Counted from the stretch's first letter, positions 47,525 through 59,215 are shown. The stretch is 64,000 nt of DNA from Atopobium sp. oral taxon 416 (GCF_018128285.1 NZ_CP072380.1:1364001-1428000), one strand, 5' to 3'. Notes: generated from the letters alone by a model not told the origin. Program-made: numbers and translations.

Positions 47525-48424
47525 TTATTTCCCTCGATCTGCCATGAGCAGATCGATCTCATCTGCATTGATACCGACCATAGCTTCTCCCAGATCCTCA
47601 GAGAGTTTGGCAATAAGCTTTGCGTCGGCGTAGTTTGCCGTTGCTTTGACGATCGCCTGGGCACGCTTGGCGGGATTGCCTGACTTGAAGATACCTGAGC
47701 CTACAAAAACACCCTCGGCTCCCAGCTGCATCATCAGGGCTGCATCAGCCGGGGTAGCGATGCCACCGGCAGCAAAGTTGACCACTGGGAGCCTTCCGTG
47801 ATCGTGTACGTAGAGCACTAAGTCATAGGGTGCCTGTAATTGTTTGGCAGCTTCAAAGAGCTCATCGGTCCGTAAGCTCTGTACTCTTCTGATCTCTGCG
47901 TTCATGGTGCGCATGTGGTGCACCGCCTGCACCACATCACCGGTACCCGGCTCTCCTTTGGTGCGGATCATCGTGGCGCCTTCCGCAATACGGCGTAGGG
48001 CTTCTCCTAAGTTTTGTGCTCCACAGACAAAGGGGACGTCGAACTTCGTCTTGTCAATGTGATACACGTCATCGGCCGGGGTCAACACCTCTGACTCGTC
48101 GATATAGTCGATATCGATTGACTGCAGTACTTGAGCTTCAACAAAGTGGCCGATACGACACTTAGCCATCACCGGGATACTCACTGCTGCCTGGATGCTC
48201 TTGATCATCTTGGGGTCGCTCATACGACTTACGCCGCCTGCAGCACGGATGTCGGCGGGGATCCGTTCCAAGGCCATTACGGCGCAGGCACCGGCATCTT
48301 CTGCGATATGAGCCTGTTCGGGAGTGGTAACGTCCATAATGACACCGCCTTTAAGCATCTGTGCCAACTGGCGGTTCAGCTTGGCGCGCTCGGCGTGATT
48401 CTCAGTGGTTTGTTTATCTGGCAT
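47525..48424 (-). CDS. pdxS: Pyridoxal 5'-phosphate synthase subunit PdxS
   Basis: 299 residues, full length. TIM-barrel synthase that builds pyridoxal phosphate from ribose-5-phosphate, glyceraldehyde-3-phosphate and ammonia. Key sites: [20 protein letters not shown] near residue 26, the active lysine in [13 protein letters not shown] near residue 85, and [20 protein letters not shown] near residue 153. GGAAGGAA is upstream of the ATG. Divergent from a pdxR-like regulator, which probably controls it. Confidence 0.96.
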   Translation of the reverse strand: MPDKQTTENHAERAKLNRQLAQMLKGGVIMDVTTPEQAHIAEDAGACAVMALERIPADIRAAGGVSRMSDPKMIKSIQAAVSIPVMAKCRIGHFVEAQVLQSIDIDYIDESEVLTPADDVYHIDKTKFDVPFVCGAQNLGEALRRIAEGATMIRTKGEPGTGDVVQAVHHMRTMNAEIRRVQSLRTDELFEAAKQLQAPYDLVLYVHDHGRLPVVNFAAGGIATPADAALMMQLGAEGVFVGSGIFKSGNPAKRAQAIVKATANYADAKLIAKLSEDLGEAMVGINADEIDLLMADRGK

Positions 48425-48563
48425 TTTTAATTCCTTCCTGTTACTAGGAGATGAGCGATAGAATAGGGCAAGTCTGGATATACGCCTATAGTCAAAAAGA
48501 GTTTATTTTGTAAGGTCAGATTGAAGAGTTGGCATTCTGAATAATGGTTAGGGGGAGATCAGC

Positions 48564-50060
48564 ATGCTCACCTATGATATGACTCAGCGCGGATCACATA
48601 GCCTCTATGAGTACCTGTACCTATGTATCCGCCATGATATTGCCCATGGCACCATTGCTCCCCATGAAAAACTTCCCTCAAAGCGAGCCTTGGCAGATCA
48701 CTTGGGGATCAGTGTAATCACGGTTGAGGCTGCCTACAGTCAGTTGGTGGCTGAGGGATACGTACTTGCAGAACCGCGGCGTGGGTACTTTGCCTGTGAA
48801 CTCGCGCCAGCGCTGCAGGCGAAAGAGGTGACACATCAAGAGTCGAGATGTGCTGCAGTGACAAAAAACTATGGTAGAGATGCGGGTGAGAGCCGACAGA
48901 GTGGAATACCCCTGCTGGCAGATTTCACTATGCAGGCAACTGAGACCGATCTGTTTCCCTATGATGCGTGGGCCAAGACAATGCGCCGTACCCTTGCGGA
49001 AGAATCAGCGGCTTCACTGGTAAGCGAACAAGCACCGGCAGGATCCTGGCGGCTGCGGCGTGCCATTGCCCACTATCTGCAGGGATCACGGGGTATGGAG
49101 CTGGCGCCTGAACGCATCGTGGTAGGTGCGAGCACTCAGGCGCTCTATTCCTATATCGTGCGTTTAATAGGACATGATCGAACCTTTGCGGTTGAGGATC
49201 CCGGGTATCCATATTTGGTGGGTACGTATCGGGCATTGGGCGTCACAGTGAAGCCTGTTCCACTCGATAAAGAGGGCATGAACATAGAGGCGTTGCGTGT
49301 GAGTGGCGCAGATATCGCACAGCTGATGCCAGCGCACCAGTTTCCTACCGGTATAGTCACTTCTGCCCAAAGGAGACGTGATCTTCTGAACTGGGCGCGT
49401 GAGGATAGGGCTGATCGCTACCTGATTGAGGATGACTACGACGGAAAGTTTCGCTTTGCTGGATATCCTATATCGACGCTCTATACCATCGATGCGGCAG
49501 ACCGTACGATCTATATTGGTGCGCTTGAGAAGGGCCTGGCGGCAGCCTTCTGTATCGGGTATATGGTATTACCTGTGAATCTTGCGGACCGCTTTGATCA
49601 GGACGCTGAAGTCTATGCCAATACGGTGAGCCCGTTAGACCAAGTGGCGCTTGCATGGTTCCTCGAGACAGGCGCATATGAGCGGTATATCAATCGGCTG
49701 AGAGTCCATGCTCGAAAAGCCCAACATGCGTTTGTGAAAGCTCTTCGGAAAAGCAGGGTGGGTTCCCGTCTTTTCTTTGAGGGTCTTGAGGGAGGCATGC
49801 ATTTTATGATGCGGGTCCATTGCGATAGCGATTGCAGAGTTGCTCCCGATAAAAGAGAGCGTGCTATTGCCAATGAAGCCTGTCGGCACGGCGTTGCCTT
49901 GATGCCCTTGAGTGACTGCTATGTGTCTCACACTCATACCGGTGATTCCGCCTTTGTTATGAACTACAGCGCTCTGGACCTCACTCGCCTCGATGAGATC
50001 GCTGATGTCATTGCCGATGCGATTGCATGTGTTGTAGGGGAGTCTTGTAGCCAGAAGTGA
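48564..50060 (+). CDS. pdxR: MocR/PdxR-type regulator (GntR HTH with aminotransferase-like domain)
   Basis: 498 residues. Winged-helix GntR domain at about residues 13-80 (HEKLPSKRALADHLGISVIT) followed by a fold-type I aminotransferase-like domain (VGASTQALYSYIVRLIG, then LIEDDYDGKFRFAGYPI). The PLP-binding lysine position reads YIGALEKGLAAAFCIGYMVL; the lysine is kept, but the usual S-K-T neighbours are changed. Regulators of this type activate pdxST when pyridoxal phosphate is low, and the divergent position fits that. GGGGGAG precedes the start. Confidence 0.85.
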   Translation: MLTYDMTQRGSHSLYEYLYLCIRHDIAHGTIAPHEKLPSKRALADHLGISVITVEAAYSQLVAEGYVLAEPRRGYFACELAPALQAKEVTHQESRCAAVTKNYGRDAGESRQSGIPLLADFTMQATETDLFPYDAWAKTMRRTLAEESAASLVSEQAPAGSWRLRRAIAHYLQGSRGMELAPERIVVGASTQALYSYIVRLIGHDRTFAVEDPGYPYLVGTYRALGVTVKPVPLDKEGMNIEALRVSGADIAQLMPAHQFPTGIVTSAQRRRDLLNWAREDRADRYLIEDDYDGKFRFAGYPISTLYTIDAADRTIYIGALEKGLAAAFCIGYMVLPVNLADRFDQDAEVYANTVSPLDQVALAWFLETGAYERYINRLRVHARKAQHAFVKALRKSRVGSRLFFEGLEGGMHFMMRVHCDSDCRVAPDKRERAIANEACRHGVALMPLSDCYVSHTHTGDSAFVMNYSALDLTRLDEIADVIADAIACVVGESCSQK

Positions 50061-50299
50061 CGCAGCGTTTCCTTATAGTTTTATTGTTAGTCCTCATTGT
50101 TGGTAGTGCCTACAGGTATAGTGAAAGTAACTCAAAGGATACTTCCTTGATAAAGGTCTTTGTACGGGGGCCGACGAGCTGTGAGGGGATCGCAGCGAAG
50201 ATGGAAATAACGATAATCGCATCAGGTATGGTTATGCTCGCGTATTTTCTTCCCCTCTATGGTGGAGCAGGTTTATCCAGGATGATTCTAACGGTCTAG
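50057..50299 (+). CDS. Small hydrophobic ORF, possibly a remnant of a membrane protein
   Basis: 80 codons starting with GTG that overlaps the pdxR stop. Two hydrophobic stretches are seen (FLIVLLLVLIVGSAY and ITIIASGMVMLAYFLPLY). The stop lies within the 220-bp repeat that begins at 50286. Beyond that repeat another hydrophobic open stretch is seen (about 50,583-50,795, for example GWAIIACACLLFAETIILS). The two may be parts of one lost membrane gene. No family recognised; it could be chance. Confidence 0.25.
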   Translation: MTQRFLIVLLLVLIVGSAYRYSESNSKDTSLIKVFVRGPTSCEGIAAKMEITIIASGMVMLAYFLPLYGGAGLSRMILTV

Positions 50300-50507
50300 A
50301 TAACGGGTGAATCTGGCGCTTCACGGGCATGTCCGTGGCCAACATGCAAAAGCTACCTCAACTGGTAGGTCTACTTCTTCCGGGTCAACCAAGCTCGTGA
50401 TAGGTGACCTGAAACTGCAAGAGTGGTTCGTCATATGATGAAGGCCAACGCAAGTTTCCACAGCTTGACGTAGGTACACTATCACCCGTAATCTAGACTG
50501 GTAGATC
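50286..50507. repeat. 220-bp structured dispersed repeat, copy 1
   Basis: Ends are inverted repeats of about 25 bp (GTCTAGATAACGGGTGA and the complement of GTCTAGATTACGGGTGA). The inside has conserved hairpins, such as CTACC/GGTAG and GGTCA/TGACC. It aligns along its full length with 59264-59483 at roughly 80 percent identity by eye. No convincing coding frame: one strand is partly open, but most differences between copies would change the amino acid. Confidence 0.8.
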
Positions 50508-50802
50508 CAGGATAAGCGGTTTTTCACTTCGACGTCTCAAGCTATTCTTGTGGTAATCCCTGATAAGAAAGAGTGATTTCACGGAGATCACCTTATCGGG
50601 TGGGCCATCATCGCTTGTGCCTGTCTGTTATTTGCAGAAACAATCATTTTAAGCATAGCGGATAGCATATGCATGAAGTTTGGCTTTCTTCAATTCTTTG
50701 TCCAGTTTATGATCGTGCTGTACAGCATGGAGATCTTTGACATTCAGCGAATCCACACTCTAAGTGCAACAGCTACCTACGAGGTAGCGACCCATGCGCG
50801 AT

Positions 50803-53270
50803 CTAGGGAAACGATGATTAATTCGCCTCGATGAGGCCAGTGGAGCCACACGCTGTATGACATCGGCTTAAAATGTCTCGAACCACGCAGTGCCCATACC
50901 CACATAGATGCCTATCTGTCTTCTGGATATGGTATAGCTACATCCACACATTCCAGCATATCCAAAAGACAGATATGGACAGCCAGATGAGCTTTTAGGA
51001 CCGGCAGATTAGCATTCTGAATGCAACAGGATGGCCCGCTGAATGCAAGCGTGGCACACTCCGGAAGGCTACGATGTTGGTTGTCTCAATCAACGTCGAA
51101 AGCTGGAAGGAATGTGCCACTACAAGCATCTCAAGCCTACAGGAGAGGGACTGCATAGCCACGCTGCATGCAGAGGGAAGGTCAATTGCCTATATCGCGG
51201 CAGAGATCGGCAAGGACAGCTCCAGCGTCTGCCACAAGCTCAAGAGGAACGCACGGCACGGGCGCTTTAGGGCATGTGCTGCCCAAAAGGAGGGCGGATG
51301 AGCGCCACAGGAGATGCAGGGCGAAAAGGCGGCTTTCAGACCCTGCGCTTGCGCAGAAGGTGCGCTCTCTCATCATGGACAGACACTGGTCCCTGGAGGA
51401 GATAGACGACATCTCAGGCTCGAGGGTGGCGGCAGCGGCGTCGTTGAGCCTGCCGACTATTCTACCGTGAGGTCCAAGCCATCACCCTCAAGCTGCCGGA
51501 AACCGGCCCCGAAGGCAAGATGCGGCGCCACCTGCGCAGGAAGGGGAAGCAGGTCCGCAGCAAGAGGCTTAAGACGAGGGGTAAGATCAGGATCTCGCAC
51601 AGCATGGAGGAGAGGCCAAAGCAGGCCGATGAGAGGTCTCGCCTCGGAGAGGGGGGAGGACGACACGGTCGTGGCAGCGGGGCCCATGTGCCTGCTTGTG
51701 CTTGCCGACAGGGCAGTGAGGCTGCTTGCCGCGGAAAGAGCCACCACGACAGCGGGAGCGTCTCTAAGGCCGAGGTCGGGCTTTTGCAGGGACGTCCCCT
51801 CGAGACGCTCACTCCGGATAGGGGCAAGCAGTTCGCAGGGCATACAGGGCTCACAGATGCCCTTTGAGGCGTGCAGTTCTACTTCTGCGACCCCCACCAT
51901 CTCTGCGACCCCCACCATCTATGGCAGAAGCCGACAGTTAAGAACACCAACGGGCTCCTGCGCAAGTTCTTCCCCTAAGAGCAGCGACTTCGGTAAGGTC
52001 ACAAACGAGGAGGTGCAGCATGCGGTGGAGCTAATCTGCGACAGAGCGAGGAAGGTCCTGAAATACAGGACAGCCAACGAGGTCTTTAGGAAGATGTCGC
52101 ACTCAGCTTGACAATCTGCCACCTTAAATCCTAAGGTCTGAGGAGAAAGACCCAGCGAGAGGCATTCCTGGAGCAGATGGATGCAATCGTTGTGTAGGAC
52201 AGCTGGATTGCACTGGTAGATACCAGCTACCACTGACAGGCTCTTGTCAGGCATGTGCGCGCTGCAAAGACGATGCATAAGGATGTATCTGCTACAGGTT
52301 ATGTTTGCTCTCTTAAGACGAGAGAACCGAAGATGCTATCCTGGATTGCCACTCCTGGCAGCGCTTCTGTGCACGCAGACCTCATGCAGGCGCAGGTGCC
52401 AGATGCAACGACACTTGCGAAGATGCGCCATAGCCTTAAAGCGAGAGGGACTCGGCAAAGCTTGTGCTTTGCACCTGGACTCAGAACTTAAGAAGGCAGG
52501 GATCACGGCGCGGGGTGGCTCCATTGTGGATGTGACTTTCACCTAAGCCTTAAGTTTCACGAAGAACCACGACCATGCGCGCGACCCTTAAAGCGCACCA
52601 GTCCAAGAAAGGGGGAGCCTGGCGTATCGGATACAAGGCGCATATCGGCGTGGATGCCGCAGGCGGCCTTGTGCATGGTGTGGAGACGATCGCCTAGAAT
52701 GTATCCGACATATCCTGTGGCACACGCACTCGTAAGGGAAGATGATAGGTTCTGCTGCGCAGACTTTAGGCTATATAGGTATAGCGAAGCGCCCTTAAGG
52801 TCACAGCTGACCCACACCTCTCATCTATGCGCTAAAGCGTTGCTAAGAAAGCCTTCGACTAGAGAGGGCCTTGCCTGTGCACTCTTGACCGAGAAGGGCA
52901 TCGAGTCCAGGAAGGCATCCGGCTGCTCAAAGGCAGAAGCACCCTTCCTCATCGTGAAGCGGCGCTTCGACCCCTTAAGGAAGCGCTACTAGGGGATAGA
53001 GAAGATGCCTGCACACTCGAGTCTGCCTCGCCCTTGCAAACCTTATCCATGTGCATCTTTTGCCAGCAGGCTGCACCTCCCGGCTCACAGCGTCGTTTGA
53101 TCTGTCTTGGAGCCTTCTTGCGGTGCATGCGGCAGGACAAATGTAAGGATAGCGGCTCCTGTACATGCTGGATGAGCAACCTTTTCTGCCTTTCCCGCAT
53201 GCCGGCCGCGAAAAGTCGTGTGGTCGGTCCCCTCTAACACGTTATGGGGCATTAATCATCGTTTCCCTAG
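50803..53270 (+). mobile_element. IS5-like element, copy 2, containing an IS30 insertion
   Basis: Left end CTAGGGAAACGATGATTAAT (50803-50822), right end complement (53251-53270). Apart from the inserted IS30 copy it follows copy 1 (1882-3178) closely, including [19 protein letters not shown]. Also degenerate. Its left part has a run of about 60 bases (52,440-52,500) that copy 1 lacks, so neither copy derives directly from the other. Confidence 0.8.
51003..52120 (+). mobile_element. IS30 type A, copy 2 (inactive), nested
   Basis: Left end GGCAGATTAGCATTCTGAAT, right end GACAATCTGCC, flanked by ACC on both sides (51000-51002 and 52121-52123). The IS5-like copy 1 shows the uninterrupted site GACCTTAAATCC. 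Shares the frameshifts of copy 1, and has two 18-base units where copy 1 has one (51885-51920). Confidence 0.85.
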
Positions 53271-53678
53271 CGGGCTGTGGAGTCGGGCTCACTCGGCTGC
53301 GAGCTTGCCGACCACCTCAAGACTGCAAGGCTGCTTAAGCACCATGGCAAGCGCAGGTGCAGGAAGGGTTTTGAGGAGAGGCAGGGTAAGGTCAAGATCA
53401 CCCACGTGCTCGCCGAGCTTTTCCTTATGCTCGACGGCGGAGTTGTGAGAAGTGCCACCCTGGATCGGGGCATCAACGAGAATACTAACGGACTCCTCAG
53501 GGACTGGCTCCCCAAGGGCAAAAGCCTCGATGACGCCACAGGTGCCGAGGTCCAGAAGGCCTACGATTCACTCAACCGAAGGCCTCAAGCGTCTGGGTTG
53601 GAAGTGCCTTGGGAGGTCCACTACCACAAGACACTGCACTTGCTCTGAGGATTCGTCGTGGAAATGGTAGGGAAAACC

Positions 53679-53708
53679 GTTACCACCCTCGTAAGAGGGG
53701 ATTGAAAC
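53679..53708 (+). CRISPR. Single CRISPR-like repeat (orphan)
   Basis: A 30-base segment starting GTTACCACCCTC and ending GAGGGGATTGAAAC has a small stem (CCCTC/GAGGG) and the GATTGAAAC end typical of many CRISPR repeats. Only one is found and there are no cas genes. It lies 23 bases beyond the end of an IS30 remnant, so it may be the last repeat of an array lost by IS-driven deletion. Confidence 0.4.
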
Positions 53709-53785
53709 GCGCCTTTCGGTACCATACGTATATAATGGAATGGAAAAAACCAGCCAATCTTGCGATCGACTGGTTTCATATTCTA

Positions 53786-53861
53786 TGGAGCGGCGAACGG
53801 GACTCGAACCCGCAACAATTAGCTTGGAAGGCTAAGGCTCTACCAATTGAACTATCGCCGC
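53786..53861 (-). tRNA. tRNA-Gly (anticodon TCC)
   Basis: Minus strand, acceptor GCGGCGA/TCGCCGC, anticodon stem TTAGC/GCTAA with loop CTTCCAA (TCC), T arm GGGTTCGAGTCCC, encoded CCA. Confidence 0.94.
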
Positions 53862-53866
53862 ATTCC

Positions 53867-53943
53867 TGGTCGGGGTGACTGGATTCGAACCAGCGACCCA
53901 CTGCTCCCAAAGCAGTTGCGCTACCAAGCTGCGCTACACCCCG
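53867..53943 (-). tRNA. tRNA-Pro (anticodon TGG)
   Basis: Minus strand, acceptor CGGGGTG/CACCCCG, anticodon stem CTGCT/AGCAG with loop TTGGG-type (TGG), T arm CTGGTTCGAATCCAG, encoded CCA. Five bases upstream of tRNA-Gly in the same unit. Confidence 0.94.
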
Positions 53944-53992
53944 TGACGCGTTGTTTAGTATAGAGAACTACGCGCTTTCTTGCAATTGAAAA

Positions 53993-54796
53993 CTAGAATG
54001 AGTAAGTATCTTCAACAATCTGAGCGACTTGGTTAACCGTATCAGATGGGGCCTCAGCGGCAACATAGCGGATCACGCCGTTGTCGTCTTCAAGTACCCA
54101 GCAGATCACGCGGGTACCGTCACCGTAGTTGATGGTGAGCTGGGTGGCAGGATGGTTGATGAGCTTGGAGCTCTCCTGGATGATGTTGTCGTCTGTCACA
54201 TCCAGAGATTTGGCATGTCGGATAACGGCCTTTACTGCATCGTCGACCGTAATCGGTCCTGACTCTTCGGAAGCGTTTCCGTTGTTGTTTTGGTTGGCGT
54301 TGTTGTCAGATGAGGAAGAGGAGCTGTTCTGTGTACTGTTACTACTGTTATTGCTGTTGCTATTTGAGTCAGCGTTGGAGTTAGAGGAGCTCTGGCCGTT
54401 CTGATCTGATGTAGAAGGAGCATTAGAGGAACTATTTGAAGCAGCGGCATTCTCTGCTGCTTTAGAGCTTCTGACGTCGGAATCGTTTGAATCCATGATC
54501 TTCATCGTAATGATCTGGGTTGCAGAGAGATCGCAGAACTCGACATCCCCGCTGCCGCTCTTGGTAGCAAGAGAGATCCAGTCAGAGGGGACGGATACAT
54601 AGCCGACACCGGCCTTCCCGACGCGCTTCGTCTGAGACTCATTGGAATCGGTCTGATTGGTTGCCTGAGAGTTTTCAGATGGGGAATCATTTGAATTTGA
54701 CGCTGAACCTGTTTGAGCCTGGCAAGCAGGTAGGGTAGTAACAATGCATGCTGCGACAGCGAGAGGCATAACTAGTTTCGCGATAGATTTACGCAT
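53993..54796 (-). CDS. Secreted lipoprotein with a Ser/Asn-rich linker
   Basis: 267 residues. Lipoprotein signal peptide MRKSIAKLVMPLAVAACIVT with lipobox LPAC (Cys25), so it should be anchored on the outer face of the membrane. A first globular part (about residues 60-105, GVGYVSVPSDWISLATK) is followed by about 75 residues that are almost only Ser, Asn, Asp and Gln, then a C-terminal part (ITVDDAVKAVIRHAKSLD, VICWVLEDDNGVIRYVAAE). No known domain recognised. The linker is low-complexity and probably variable in length between strains. Confidence 0.75.
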   Translation of the reverse strand: MRKSIAKLVMPLAVAACIVTTLPACQAQTGSASNSNDSPSENSQATNQTDSNESQTKRVGKAGVGYVSVPSDWISLATKSGSGDVEFCDLSATQIITMKIMDSNDSDVRSSKAAENAAASNSSSNAPSTSDQNGQSSSNSNADSNSNSNNSSNSTQNSSSSSSDNNANQNNNGNASEESGPITVDDAVKAVIRHAKSLDVTDDNIIQESSKLINHPATQLTINYGDGTRVICWVLEDDNGVIRYVAAEAPSDTVNQVAQIVEDTYSF

Positions 54797-54949
54797 TGCG
54801 TCTCCTTGAGCTTCTTGTATAGGTGTCCGGCGTTACAGGTATATATAGTTTATCGCAGCACAGATACTTCTGGGCATTATTACTTATTTTACGGCATATA
54901 GAACACAAAAGAATTATCCGAGAGTAAGGAAGCGTGTGGATAGGATCGC

Positions 54950-55935
54950 TCACCTGTAACCCTGTGGTGCTACCATTGGCGTTGCCAAGCATAGATTTGC
55001 TCAAGTGGCCATCTGGCCCTATGTTTGGCGACATTCCTGAGCGGATGGCCACCTGCGTGGATAGGAAATCCACCATGGTTGCTATCAAACCCCTACAAGG
55101 ACACGGTGTCGTCCTTCGGCGCTGCGGTTGTAGAACGCAGATGTCGCAAGACAGATAGGCGCAGAAACGCTCAGAGAGGCAGCCGAGCTGTGATGACTCC
55201 ATCCTGTTTGCCACATTTGTAGGTTTGCCGAAAGCTGGAAAGACAAGCAGACACCGCCGGGGCGTCAAAGGTACACAGCCTAGCTCTTAGCGCTGAAATA
55301 TGCTAAGAAGGAACTTTTGAGCTGGGAGTGCCCCATCACCTGTATGTGCTACACCACATCCTTCGACCTCATCTTTGAGATGTGTGACCTCACCCACACG
55401 AGTGCCTTCGTGTGGCACCACAGCGGCGCTGCCACCGCCGACGGCTACTAGAACCGGCTCGTGTTGTGCGGCCACATCTGGACAGACAAGCCCTACCTCA
55501 CCGACTCCGACATCGTGCAGAAGAGTGGGCCCTCCAAGAACAAGATCTGCACTGCGGCAGGCCTCGACGCACTCAAGAGCGTCGGCGTGATCTTAGGGCA
55601 TGGAAAGCCTTCTTCCAAGTGAATCGAAGACACACTGCTTTCGCATAGAGCAGAAGGTTCAATAGTTATGCACACCATGGGATAGGTCTCATCTCTCACT
55701 TGTGAAGGCAACCAAATGCACTGACGAGGCCTATAGGGCAGACATCGCTGACCTGACATACCTGCACAAGGCCATGGGGCTTGCAAACAAGCTGTGCTGC
55801 TCTACCTATTCAGGTTCCCAGACACGAAGAAATCCAGCCTCCAGTCTTGCCTGAATAGGTTTGTGTCGCTGTTCTGTGTTTGTCAGGACGCAAAGAGGTG
55901 GCCCAAAGCTGCGAGGGTGCTTCGCCATTTTTATG
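54950..55935 (+). mobile_element. IS1595-family remnant (strongly decayed)
   Basis: Plus-strand pieces match IS1595/ISXO2 transposases in the right order: SFDLIFEMCDLTHTSAFVWH, RLVLCGHIWTDKPYL, VGVILGHGKPSSK near 55,580 and LNRFVSLFCVCQDAKRWPKA near 55,860. Many stops. No clear inverted ends. Related to, but not the same as, the derivative at 14,570. The following stretch to 56,079 holds nothing recognised. Confidence 0.5.
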
Positions 55936-56079
55936 GATGACGCACATTTCCGCAGCTGGCGGACCTATCTTTATCCACACACTTTTCTATTCTCGGAAAG
56001 AACTATCGAAGATTGTCTATTCCGCAATGCGATCTGCCATCTCAAGGGATGTACTGTTGACGTCGGGAGATTTTCAGCT

Positions 56080-57192
56080 GGCGGATTAGCATTCTGAATG
56101 CAACAGGATGGCCCGCTGAATGCAAGCGTGGCACACTCCGGAAGGCTACGATGTTGGTTGTCTCAATCAACGTCGCAAGCTAGAAGGAATGTGCCACTAC
56201 AAGCATCTCAAGCCTACAGGAGAGGGACTGCATAGCCACGCTGCATGCAGAGGGAAGGTCAATTGCCTATATCGCGGCAGAGATCGGCAGGGACAGCTCC
56301 AGCGTCTGCCACAAGCTCAAGAGGAACGGCCGGCACGGACACTATGGGGCACGTGCTGCCCAAAAGGAGGGCGGATGAGCGCCACAGGAGATGCAGGGCG
56401 AAAAGGCGGCTTTCAGACCCTGCGCTTGCGCAGAAGGTGCGCTCTCTCATCATGGACAGACACTGGTCCCTGGAGGAGATAGACTATATCTCAGGCTCGA
56501 GGGTGGCGGCAGGTGCACCGTTGAGCCTGCCGACTATTCTACCGGCAGGTCCAGGCCGCCACGCTCGAGCTGCCGGGATCCGGCCCGCAAGGCCAGATGC
56601 GGCGCCACCTGCGCAGCAAGAGGCCTAAGATCAGGGGTAAGATCGAGATCTTACACAGCGTAAAGGAGAGGCCTAAGAGGCCGATGCGAGGTCTTGCCTC
56701 GGAGAGTGGGTAGACGACACGCTCGTGGCAGCGGGACCCGTGTGCCTGCTCGTGCTTGCCGACAGGGCAGTGAGGCTGCTTGCCGCGGAAAGAGCCACCA
56801 CGACAGCGGGAGCGTCTCTAAGGCCGAGGTCGGACTGCTACAAGGACGTTCCCTTAAGACGCTCACTCCGGATAGGAGCAAGCAGTTCGCAGGGCATACA
56901 GATGTCACAGATGCCCTTTGAGGCGTGCAGTTCTACTTCTGCGACCCCCACCATCTCTGCGACCCCCACCATCTCTGCGACCCCCACCATCTATGGCAGA
57001 AGCCGACAGTTAAGAACACCAACGGGCTCCTGCTAGAGTTCTTCCCCTAAGGGCAGCGACTTCGGAAAGGTCATAGACGAGGAGGTGCAGCATGCGGTGG
57101 AGCTGATCTGCGACAGGCCGAGGAAGGTCCTGAAATACAGGACAGCCAACGAGGTCTTTAAGGAGATGTTGCACTCAGCTTGACAATCTGCC
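56080..57192 (+). mobile_element. IS30 type A, copy 3 (inactive)
   Basis: Left end GGCGGATTAGCATTCTGAAT, right end GACAATCTGCC. No matching target duplication was seen. It carries the same early frameshift and FFP-stop as copies 1 and 2, and three 18-base units (56939-56992) where they have one and two. It lies in IS1595 debris. Confidence 0.82.
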
Positions 57193-57312
57193 ATCACAAA
57201 TAGTCGAAACACAATAGCCAATCGCAGCTGGAAGAAAATGGCCACCGTACCGCTGCATCTCTCCTATGCTGGATGTGCTAATGTGCCGGCGATAGGAGGA
57301 ATATAGGGAAAG

Positions 57313-57546
57313 ATGGACAGCAGATACGATGGCCTACAGAAGATTATAGACGAGGCGCTCTCGGCAATGGTGGCCGAGGGCACCGTCTCCAGGATCGCAT
57401 GCTTCGCGATGGTCTGTCACCACTGTACCACGCTCTACATCGAGTTCTTCCCGAGCGTGCGGCAGGAGAACCTCTTTCTCGGGATGCTCCACAGCTTCAT
57501 GGAGCTCGGCATCTCGGACGGGGTGCTGACGGACAACATGAAGTGA
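57313..57546 (+). pseudogene. Fragment of IS21 transposase IstA
   Basis: 77 codons include LYIEFFPSVRQENLFLGMLH and SDGVLTDNMK, which match the catalytic core of IS21 IstA (the D of TDNMK belongs to the DDE set). The rest of the gene is missing on both sides. From 57,547 to 57,842 nothing beyond the gdhA upstream region is seen. Confidence 0.55.
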
Positions 57547-57770
57547 GATGGACCCAATCTCCGCACAGCTAGGCAATGAGCCTTGGGAGACTTCTCTTCC
57601 AGTAGCTACTTTGGCTGATATTACGGGCTATCTGAGGCTTATTTCGGCACTGTGAGACACGAGCTTAACAGGGCTTTCAGTTGACTTATAGAGTATGTAA
57701 GCTGAAAAAGAACATTTGTGAACGAAAACGTTACAGCTCGTTTTCTTCTTGTTTGAGGCCTTGTGTATAA

Positions 57771-59177
<1,407 letters not shown>

Positions 59178-59215
59178 AGACTGGCTTTATAGTTTTTATC
59201 TTTGTATCGTTATCG

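Larger units (their letters stand above)
50747..53656 (+). mobile_element. IS30 type B, copy 2, split by the IS5-like element
   Basis: A left end like that of the copy at 37,399 (CGAATCCACACTCTAAGTGC) lies at 50,747, and a right end (GCACTTGCTCTGAGGATTCG) ends at about 53,656. Between 53,271 and 53,656 a transposase end is readable (GINENTNGLLRDWLPKGKSL, VPWEVHYHKTLHLL), with a large internal deletion. The IS5-like element occupies 50,803-53,270 within it. Confidence 0.65.

Noticed and set aside
50321-50527. A small protein encoded by the 220-bp repeat
   Set aside because: Between the two copies most base differences change the amino acid and copy 2 has a stop, so coding selection is unlikely.
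53679-53708. A CRISPR array
   Set aside because: Only one repeat-like unit exists, with no second copy, spacers or cas genes, so it is reported only as an orphan repeat.
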